DNA from: Candidatus Omnitrophota bacterium
GTDB taxonomy: Bacteria > Omnitrophota > Gorgyraeia > 1-14-0-20-64-10
Direction: 5' to 3'
Assembly (NCBI GenBank): GCA_023248095.1
Contig: JAHFFF010000107.1
Location: 1 to 6,086, forward strand
Length of the DNA stretch: 6,086 nucleotides
This document shows positions 1 through 5,052 of the stretch, one piece after another; positions within the stretch are counted from its first letter, which is position 1; each line of letters begins with the position of its first letter. The translations under genes and the position numbers were made by a program. The notes under the pieces are model-generated. The model saw nothing but the letters and a program-made list of their open reading frames with translations, made no database searches and was not told the origin of the DNA.

Positions 1-1
1 A

Positions 2-727
2 GGTCAGAGCAATCTGCTGGGAACTCCGATACAGCGCTGGGTAGAGGCGGTTGTGCAGAGCAGCATCCCGCCCGGTTTCTACGACAACGTGATCTGGGCG
101 GCTCAGAACCTGGATTTCAGGGGGAATAGCTACTCGGTGACGGGGGATGTTATCCACGCTGATTTGACGCCTACGACCAACACCAGTCACGTCACCGGGA
201 CGATCACCTACAACGCCGCTGCCAATCCTCTGCCGAGGCTGAGCTTTCAGCAGCTGTACAACATCGCCCAGGGTCAGAACCACATCTACGACGCAGCCCG
301 GTTGGGGAACGGGCACAACGTTTTTCCCACCTCCTTCTGGTACACCCCTCCCACCGATCCCAACGATCCTACGACCGGGGTGCCCAACATTAATTACATC
401 ACCACGGACCTGGTGCTCAACGGAAACATCGGGACAATCGGGGGGTTTTTCGTGGTGGTGGGAAATGTTCTGACCGATCCCGATGCGACGGATAGCACAA
501 CGATCAACGGTAACGGGGAAGTGGCCGGGGCAATCTACTCTACGGGGGATTTCCGGGTCAATGGGGGGGGGAACGGCTTAAACGTGGACGGAGGGATTTG
601 GGCGGGGGATGAGGCGCGACTCAACGGTAAAGTTACCATGACGTACAACGCCAACTATATGAATGCCATCAAGGCCTTGCAGCTCAATGCGGATGTGCAG
701 GTGGTTTCTTGGAGGGACCTCTCCTGA
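2..727 (+). CDS. PilX-like minor pilin, C-terminal part (5' truncated by window)
   Basis: The frame is open from the left edge to TGA at 725-727, giving 241 visible codons. The GTG at 53 is an internal valine codon and not the start, because the frame continues upstream without a stop. The visible part is secreted-type sequence, rich in Asn, Gly, Thr and Tyr. Near the end are short repeated glycine turns (GEVAGAIYSTGDF, then NVDGGIWAGDEARLNG) followed by a MTYNANY segment and a terminal SWRDLS. This pattern matches the C-terminal domain of PilX-type minor pilin proteins (DUF7305-like), which often end in a YN...SWRE-like tail. The prepilin leader and hydrophobic helix would lie outside the window. 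The gene sits just ahead of pilMNOPQ, which supports a role in pilus priming or at the tip. A nine-G tract lies inside the coding region. The family call is by pattern only; a generic beta-helical surface protein is the alternative. Confidence 0.7.
   Translation, partial: GQSNLLGTPIQRWVEAVVQSSIPPGFYDNVIWAAQNLDFRGNSYSVTGDVIHADLTPTTNTSHVTGTITYNAAANPLPRLSFQQLYNIAQGQNHIYDAARLGNGHNVFPTSFWYTPPTDPNDPTTGVPNINYITTDLVLNGNIGTIGGFFVVVGNVLTDPDATDSTTINGNGEVAGAIYSTGDFRVNGGGNGLNVDGGIWAGDEARLNGKVTMTYNANYMNAIKALQLNADVQVVSWRDLS
563..571 (+). repeat. Nine-G homopolymer tract inside the minor pilin gene
   Basis: Nine consecutive G encode three in-frame Gly codons (VNGGGNG). It is the longest homopolymer noticed in the window. 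Loss of one G puts a TAA five codons after the start of the tract. Gain of one G leads to a TGA 17 codons from the start of the tract. Either change removes the C-terminal end of the protein. Confidence 0.85.
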
Positions 728-732
728 ATCCG

Positions 733-741
733 TGCTATAAT
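733..741 (+). promoter_or_regulatory. Extended -10 promoter element before pilM
   Basis: TGCTATAAT is a perfect sigma-70-type extended -10 element (TGn followed by TATAAT at 736-741). No good -35 hexamer is seen 16-18 bases upstream, which is tolerated for extended -10 promoters. With the last T of the hexamer at -7, transcription would begin near 748, zero to two bases before the pilM ATG at 750. The element lies in the 22-base gap after the minor pilin stop, where a promoter for a separate pilM-pilQ transcript would be expected. This is a sequence match only; the start site is inferred. Confidence 0.6.
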
Positions 742-749
742 CCGCAAAG

Positions 750-1775
750 ATGCAACCCTTGGGAAGATTCCTCAAGAAAGTTCCTCCGGTCACAATTGGA
801 TTAGATCTTGGTTCTTCCTCCCTGAAAGGGGTCAAGCTTCAGAAGGTTTCCGATCAGTGGAAACTCCTCCAGGTGGCTGTACTCCCGGTTCCTCCTCAGA
901 TTGACTCCGGTCAGCGGGCTCAAGCGGTGCAGCAGGTGGTCGAACAGTTGTCGCCCCGAGAGGCGCAGGTGGTCACAGCGGTGGGGGGAGCCGGTACGGT
1001 TCTCCGGCGGGTCCTCTTCCCCAAGATGAGCCCCCATGAGCTGAAGGCCTCCTTGTCCTTTGAAGCGGAGAAACACATTCCCTTTAAGCCTGAGGAGGTC
1101 TTCCTTGATTTCTCCATCCTCGGGGATCGACCCGGGGGTCGGATGGAGGTGCTTCTGGCTGCCGCCCGTACGGAGCTGATCAACGATCAGCTCAGCTTGC
1201 TCTCCCAGTTGGGACTGACGCCTCATGCCATCGACTTGGAGGCGATTGCCCTGGCCAACGCCTGGGAGGTGAGTCATCCTGCAGCGGAGGATGGGGGAGT
1301 TGTTTTACTCCATGTGGGCTGTCGGGGGACCCTGTTGGATTTTCTTTTCGGCGGCCAGTTGGAGTTCGCTAGGGATATCCCCATCGGGGGGAATGCGTTT
1401 ACCCAGGTAGTTGCCGAGGCCCTTCAGCTTGACGGCCCTGAGGCGGAGCGGATAAAATGTCAGCCCGATAGCCGATGGGCCCAGGCCCAAGGCCCTCTTC
1501 AAGCTTCCTGGGAAGAATGGCTGAACCAGTGCCGAGCCTCCTTTGATTTCTACGAGAATCAATACGGTCGCCGGGTCGAGCGGTTGACCTTGAGTGGAGG
1601 TTCGGTCCTGCTGACCGGATTCAAGGAATGGATTCAGGAAACGACAGGTTTTCCAACGGAGGTATGGGATCCGCTGGGAGGAATTGCTTCCGAGGCGGAT
1701 CCTCAACTAGTTGAGAAGGCCAAGGTCGGGCTAGGGGTGGCCCTCGGCCTGGCGGTGCGAGGATCAGCGGCGTGA
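750..1775 (+). CDS. pilM: Type IV pilus assembly ATPase-like protein PilM
   Basis: PilM is a cytoplasmic actin/FtsA-like protein that binds ATP and the N-terminal peptide of PilN, linking the cytoplasmic motors to the inner-membrane alignment complex. At 341 residues it is near the usual family length. Visible motifs are the phosphate-1 loop IGLDLGSSSLKGVKL at about 16-30, the PilM segment ELKASLSFEAEKHIPFKPEEV at about 97-117, FDFYENQYG at 265-273, the adenosine-type LSGGSVLLTG at 281-290, and a closing GLGVALGLAVRG. The phosphate-2 region reads LLHVGCRGT at 186-194, with His where family members usually carry Asp. The ATG at 750 is the only sensible start: an in-frame TAA lies at 738 and the motif order begins at the expected distance. 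No Shine-Dalgarno sequence precedes it, which fits a leaderless message from the adjoining promoter. The stop overlaps the pilN start by four bases. Confidence 0.95.
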   Translation: MQPLGRFLKKVPPVTIGLDLGSSSLKGVKLQKVSDQWKLLQVAVLPVPPQIDSGQRAQAVQQVVEQLSPREAQVVTAVGGAGTVLRRVLFPKMSPHELKASLSFEAEKHIPFKPEEVFLDFSILGDRPGGRMEVLLAAARTELINDQLSLLSQLGLTPHAIDLEAIALANAWEVSHPAAEDGGVVLLHVGCRGTLLDFLFGGQLEFARDIPIGGNAFTQVVAEALQLDGPEAERIKCQPDSRWAQAQGPLQASWEEWLNQCRASFDFYENQYGRRVERLTLSGGSVLLTGFKEWIQETTGFPTEVWDPLGGIASEADPQLVEKAKVGLGVALGLAVRGSAA

Positions 1776-2341
1776 TCCGAATCAATCTTCTTCCTCCCGA
1801 GCTTCGTGCGGCTCAGGCCCGCCGCAAGGTTTCACTGCCTTGGCGCCTTTGGGCGAAGGGGGCCTTGGTCTTCGGGATTGGGATATCTTGCTGGCTGTTG
1901 ATCTCCAACCAGTTGCATGCCTATGGGCTGAAACGTCTGAATGCGGAGTGGCAGCGGCTCCAGCCTGATCGAGCTCGGTTTGAGCAGACGCAGGAGAGCT
2001 ATCAAAGATTAAAGAAACGGGCTGAGGTTCTTTCATCGGTGAAGGCATCGGAAGCCAGCTGGGCGCCGCGGCTGAATCTTCTATCGGATGCGCTGGTTTC
2101 TGAGGTTTGGTTCAGATCTTTGGAGTACGCTCAGGGGCAGCCCCTTCGGCTGGAGGGCTCAGCCTTGGTGGATTCTTCCGGGGATAGTCGAGCCCAGGTG
2201 ACGCAGTTTCTTCAGCGCCTGAAGGAACAGCCGGAGTTTCACAAGTGGTTCCGGGACGTGGAGCTCAAATCGGTGGAACACCGGCAGGTTCGTCAGGAGG
2301 AGATCGTCGATTTTACCCTCCTGCTCAGCCCCACAGGATAA
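1772..2341 (+). CDS. pilN: Type IV pilus inner-membrane assembly protein PilN
   Basis: PilN is a bitopic inner-membrane protein. Its cytoplasmic N-terminus binds PilM and its periplasmic part pairs with PilO. The 189-residue product starts with the signature MIRINLLPPELR, the PilM-binding peptide. A basic stretch and one hydrophobic segment at about 29-45 (ALVFGIGISCWLLI) follow, then a charged helical, probably coiled-coil stretch at about 50-90. Last comes a periplasmic domain with the family pattern LRLEGSALVDSSGDSRAQV and FLQRLKEQPEFHKWFRDVEL (about 125-165). Start is GTG at 1772, inside the GTGA overlap with the pilM stop, with GAGGA at 1759-1763 eight bases upstream. Overlap and SD together suggest translational coupling to pilM. 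Length is normal for the family. Confidence 0.95.
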   Translation: MIRINLLPPELRAAQARRKVSLPWRLWAKGALVFGIGISCWLLISNQLHAYGLKRLNAEWQRLQPDRARFEQTQESYQRLKKRAEVLSSVKASEASWAPRLNLLSDALVSEVWFRSLEYAQGQPLRLEGSALVDSSGDSRAQVTQFLQRLKEQPEFHKWFRDVELKSVEHRQVRQEEIVDFTLLLSPTG

Positions 2342-2349
2342 GGGGAAAG

Positions 2350-2925
2350 ATGGCGGCAGAGGTTTCCGGCCGGCAGCGGCAAGTCCTATGGGGCCTCCTC
2401 GTCGCCGTGGGTTTGGTTGTCTGGGTCAACCTGTTTCTATTACCGCAGTGGAAAGAGGCTTCACGCCTGAACGGCGAATTCAAGCGCCTTCGGGAGCAGG
2501 TGAATCGGCTCCACCGGGATCTGGCGAAACTCCCCACCCTCGAACGGGACCGGGCTCGTCTGGCTGCCCAGTCCGATACCGCTGCAACGGGGGCCTCGCC
2601 GGAAGAGCAGCTGCCGGATTTGCTGGGAAGGATCGCGCAATCGGCCCATGCGGCACATCTTCGTCTGCTGTCCCTTAAACCGAAGGTGGAGATCTGGCAG
2701 ATGCAGCCGGGCCCGAGCGGCTATCTCGAAGTACCGCTGGAGATTTCGGCGCAGGCCGGGTATCATCAGATCGGCCGTTTCATGGACGGCTTGGAGCGTT
2801 CGGAAAACCCACTGCGGGTTCAGAGGTTGGCGATTAAGTCGAGTCAGCAGGATATGTGGAATCATACCGCTGCCATCACACTACGAGCCTATTTGGTGCC
2901 CAGACGAGGTCAAGAGGGGGCGTGA
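2350..2925 (+). CDS. pilO: Type IV pilus inner-membrane assembly protein PilO
   Basis: PilO is the partner of PilN in the inner-membrane alignment subcomplex and contacts PilP in the periplasm. The 191-residue product has a short cytoplasmic N-terminus, one membrane helix at about 12-31 (VLWGLLVAVGLVVWVNLFLL), a coiled-coil stretch at about 36-72 rich in Arg, Leu and Glu, and a ferredoxin-like domain. That domain includes QLPDLLGRIAQSAHAAHLRL (88-107), LEVPLEISAQAGYHQIGRFM (126-145) and RVQRLAIK (156-163), the family's usual order. I chose ATG at 2350, preceded by AAGGGG four bases away. A longer in-frame start at 2245 would add 35 Pro/Gly/Arg-rich residues that only re-read pilN in another frame. 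It starts eight bases after the pilN stop. Confidence 0.94.
   Translation: MAAEVSGRQRQVLWGLLVAVGLVVWVNLFLLPQWKEASRLNGEFKRLREQVNRLHRDLAKLPTLERDRARLAAQSDTAATGASPEEQLPDLLGRIAQSAHAAHLRLLSLKPKVEIWQMQPGPSGYLEVPLEISAQAGYHQIGRFMDGLERSENPLRVQRLAIKSSQQDMWNHTAAITLRAYLVPRRGQEGA
2914..2920 (+). promoter_or_regulatory. Ribosome binding site that fixes the pilP TTG start
   Basis: GAGGGGG lies six bases before TTG at 2927, within the last codons of pilO. It supports the rare TTG as the pilP start. From there the protein begins with a well-formed signal peptide, which no other nearby start gives. Confidence 0.6.
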
Positions 2926-2926
2926 T

Positions 2927-3301
2927 TTGCGGAGTACCGGGGTGTTCCTGTTGGGGCTGTTGGTGACTTCTGTATGGACGCCGGCTTGGGCTGAGTATCA
3001 GGCCAAAGGGAAAAGAGATCCGTTTGTGCCGTTGATCTCTGCGGAGGGACAGCGGATCCATCCTCCCGGTTCGGAGGAGGATGTCAGTCCGGGGCAGGGC
3101 TCCCTCACGCTGCAGGGGATCATGTTTTCCGCGGGGTCCGAATCGTATGCCATCCTGAACGGGCACGTCCTCCGTGAAAAGGAAGAGTTTGCTGGAATGA
3201 AGGTCTTGAAGATTGAACCCAATAGTGTAACCATCTGGATGGATGGCCAACGCCGCCGGCTGACCTTCCACCAACCAGGGGAGGAATCAAAAACCGAATG
3301 A
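2927..3301 (+). CDS. pilP: Type IV pilus assembly protein PilP (short, non-lipoprotein form)
   Basis: PilP is the periplasmic linker between the PilN/PilO pair and the secretin PilQ. From TTG at 2927 the product is 124 residues, shorter than the roughly 170 of the Pseudomonas and Neisseria proteins. Residues 1-22 look like a Sec signal peptide: Arg2, hydrophobic core GVFLLGLLVTSV, and an AWA site before Glu23. After it comes KGKRDPFVPL at about 27-36, the RDPF motif found before the PilP/GspC homology domain. The beta-rich domain spans about 58-115 (SLTLQGIMFSAG, SYAILNGHVL, GMKVLKIEPNSVTIW). The protein has no cysteine, so it cannot be a lipoprotein like the well-studied PilPs. The frame is open upstream across pilO, but that extension lacks PilP features. 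It follows the pilO stop by one base and overlaps pilQ by four (ATGA). Confidence 0.9.
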   Translation: MRSTGVFLLGLLVTSVWTPAWAEYQAKGKRDPFVPLISAEGQRIHPPGSEEDVSPGQGSLTLQGIMFSAGSESYAILNGHVLREKEEFAGMKVLKIEPNSVTIWMDGQRRRLTFHQPGEESKTE

Positions 3302-5025
3302 GCTTCATCCTTCGTCAAGGAGTCGTTGCGTTTTGTACCCTCGGAGTGCTTCTAGGTCCCATCCCCTGTTCATTCGGCCAAGGGCCGGAGGCCGGGCAGC
3401 GGGAGGGGCAGGAGCTTCGCCTGGCCCAGGTGCCCGCGGAAGGCCCCGCCCCTGCGGGTGAGGCGCCGATCTCCCTGGATTTCCGGCAGGCCGACGTTCA
3501 GACCGTGCTGGAGGCGTTGGCCCGCAAGGCGAAGATCAACATTGTGACCAGCGCGCAGGTGACCGGGCAGGTGACGATCCACCTGGAGAACGTGACCTGG
3601 GAGCAGGCCTTGGAGACGGTGGTGAGCACCACCGGCTTAGCGTACGAGAAACAGAACAACGTGGTTTTGGTGAGCACGATTGAAGAGCTCAAAACACGGA
3701 GAGAAGCGGTGAAGGCCTTGGTGGAGATCGAGCCGGTGCTTACCAAGGTGATCCAGTTGAAATATCTGGATGCAGGCGACGTTAAGAAATTCTTGGAGCC
3801 GCAGCTAGGCCCGCAGGGAAGGATCTCGGTGCTGGAGATGACGGGGCAGAAGGGATGGGGCTTCGGCGCCGCGGAGGCCGGCGGGGGAGGCTCTTCGCAG
3901 GAAACCCGGGTCAGAAGGGAGAGGGAGAATGCCCGCTCCAAGGCGGTGGTCATTACGGATACCCCGACCACGATCGATCGGATAGAAACGATCTTGGGCA
4001 AGTTGGATGTTCTTCCACAGCAGATCTTGATCGAGGCCCGGGTCATGGAGGTCAGCCGGGACTTGCTGCAGGATCTGGGGTTGGAGATCGGTACCGGTTC
4101 CAGTTCAACCACCTTGAGCACCTCAGCTGGCTTTGTTTCCGGGACCGGTGCGAGGACCTTCAGCCAGCAGAGCCTCAATAAGCGGGAAGGGGAGAATGAC
4201 TTGGCCAGCTTCGCAGGTTCCGTGCTGAATCAATTCTTAACCCCCGCTAACTTTGTACCTAAAACGACGGGGTTAACTTCCGCCAACAGCGGTCTGGCCA
4301 TGGTGATGCGCCTGCTTCGAGGAACTCAGGTGGAGGCCCTCGTTCGGGCATTGGAAGAGGATGTTCGCACCAACACCCTGTCCGCTCCGCACGTTTTGAC
4401 CCTCTCCGGACAGGAGGCCCGTATCCTGATCGGTGAGAAATTCCCGATCCTCAACACGCAGGTTTCGGGAACCACCTCGACCACCACCACAACGACCCTG
4501 GATTACTATCAGGACATCGGGATCGAGCTGTTTGTGGTGCCGCAGGTCGGCGGTGACAACCACATCGACATGATCATCCATCCGGTGATCTCCTCTCGGA
4601 ACGGGTCGGTCGGAACGAATCAATATCCCATCTTGGATGTCCGGGAGGCGGAGACGCAGGTCATCCTTCAGCATGGGGACACCATCGTCATCGGCGGGCT
4701 GCTCAAAGACGTCAAATCCAAATCCAGGATCGGCCTGCCCTTTCTGGGGAAGGTCCCATTCCTGGGGCCTTTCTTCGCCCGCTCCACAACGGATGTCTCC
4801 AAGATTGATCTCTTGATCTTCATTACCGCCAAGATCGTTCCGGTCGACGGACTTTCCTCCGAGGAGATGGAGCGCCTGCGCCAGCAGTATGAAGGATTCT
4901 TTCGGGAGAAGCTCAACCAACGTGCCAAGGGGGGGGCTAAGCCTGTCCCCGATGCGCAGGCCCTGTCGCCTATGAACACGATCCCTGCAAAGCAAAATCA
5001 CGGATATCTCTATCGGAAGGAATAG
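3298..5025 (+). CDS. pilQ: Type IV pilus secretin PilQ
   Basis: PilQ forms the outer-membrane channel through which the pilus passes. The 575-residue product opens with a Sec signal peptide (about 1-28, ending SFGQ) and a Pro/Gly/Ala-rich linker. Next is the STN/N0 domain at about 57-127 (ISLDFRQADVQTVLEALARK through NNVVLVST). The N1 domain at about 147-238 is interrupted by a Gly-rich and charged stretch at 182-213, then resumes with AVVITDTPTTIDRIETIL. The secretin core follows at about 240-515, with QILIEARVMEV, VEALVRALEEDVRTNTLSAP, GIELFVVPQV, and the signature IGLPFLGKVPFLGPFF before DLLIFITAKIVP. There is no room for the AMIN domains usual in Pseudomonas or Neisseria PilQ. A hydrophilic tail of about 55 residues ends the protein. 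ATG at 3298 overlaps the pilP stop; AGGGGAGGA at 3277-3285 is a strong SD with 12-base spacing. Confidence 0.96.
   Translation: MSFILRQGVVAFCTLGVLLGPIPCSFGQGPEAGQREGQELRLAQVPAEGPAPAGEAPISLDFRQADVQTVLEALARKAKINIVTSAQVTGQVTIHLENVTWEQALETVVSTTGLAYEKQNNVVLVSTIEELKTRREAVKALVEIEPVLTKVIQLKYLDAGDVKKFLEPQLGPQGRISVLEMTGQKGWGFGAAEAGGGGSSQETRVRRERENARSKAVVITDTPTTIDRIETILGKLDVLPQQILIEARVMEVSRDLLQDLGLEIGTGSSSTTLSTSAGFVSGTGARTFSQQSLNKREGENDLASFAGSVLNQFLTPANFVPKTTGLTSANSGLAMVMRLLRGTQVEALVRALEEDVRTNTLSAPHVLTLSGQEARILIGEKFPILNTQVSGTTSTTTTTTLDYYQDIGIELFVVPQVGGDNHIDMIIHPVISSRNGSVGTNQYPILDVREAETQVILQHGDTIVIGGLLKDVKSKSRIGLPFLGKVPFLGPFFARSTTDVSKIDLLIFITAKIVPVDGLSSEEMERLRQQYEGFFREKLNQRAKGGAKPVPDAQALSPMNTIPAKQNHGYLYRKE
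4929..4936 (+). repeat. Eight-G homopolymer tract near the pilQ 3' end
   Basis: Eight consecutive G cover the end of Lys544 and Gly545-Gly546 in the hydrophilic tail after the secretin core. One added G would create an in-frame TAA at once. One lost G would lead to a TGA about 15 codons on. Either way only the last 30 or so residues are affected and the secretin core stays whole. Confidence 0.8.
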
Positions 5026-5030
5026 CTGAC

Positions 5031-5046
5031 CCCAACCGAGATTGGG
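5031..5046 (+). other. Small inverted repeat ahead of mgtE
   Basis: CCCAA at 5031-5035 can pair with TTGGG at 5042-5046 across a six-base loop, in the 27-base gap between pilQ and mgtE. It has no following T-run, so it is not a convincing terminator. It could at most affect ribosome access to the mgtE start seven bases downstream. A five-pair stem may be chance. Confidence 0.25.
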
Positions 5047-5052
5047 CTCCCG

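Noticed and set aside
53..55. GTG at 53 as the start of the first gene
   Set aside because: The frame runs upstream to the window edge with sensible sequence (IQRWVEAVVQ) and a minor pilin needs an N-terminal hydrophobic helix that is not present after 53.
709..727. Possible terminator (GGAG...CTCC) at the end of the minor pilin gene
   Set aside because: Only four pairs with no T-run after it; too weak to call.
2245..2349. Upstream in-frame extension of pilO starting at GTG 2245
   Set aside because: It would overlap pilN by almost 100 bases and add a Pro/Gly/Arg-rich stretch foreign to PilO. ATG 2350 with AAGGGG in front gives the canonical N-terminus.
2648..2926. Upstream extension of the pilP frame within pilO
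   Set aside because: The translation is Arg/Trp/Cys-rich out-of-frame pilO sequence. The signal peptide and SD support the TTG at 2927.
3498..4178. Minus-strand open frame (226 codons) opposite the pilQ N0/N1 region
   Set aside because: Ser/Thr/Val-rich shadow of codons in the other strand, with no motif, and no room for a gene opposite a well-supported one.
4468..4500. ACC/ACA repeat coding a Thr run in PilQ
   Set aside because: Thr-rich stretches are usual in this loop of secretins, and the codons are mixed, so it is not a convincing unstable repeat.
4273..5001. Long minus-strand open frame (242 codons) opposite pilQ
   Set aside because: It lies wholly opposite the conserved secretin core. 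The translation is rich in Arg, Asp and Gly with no recognisable domain, and such frames are common opposite G+C-rich genes.
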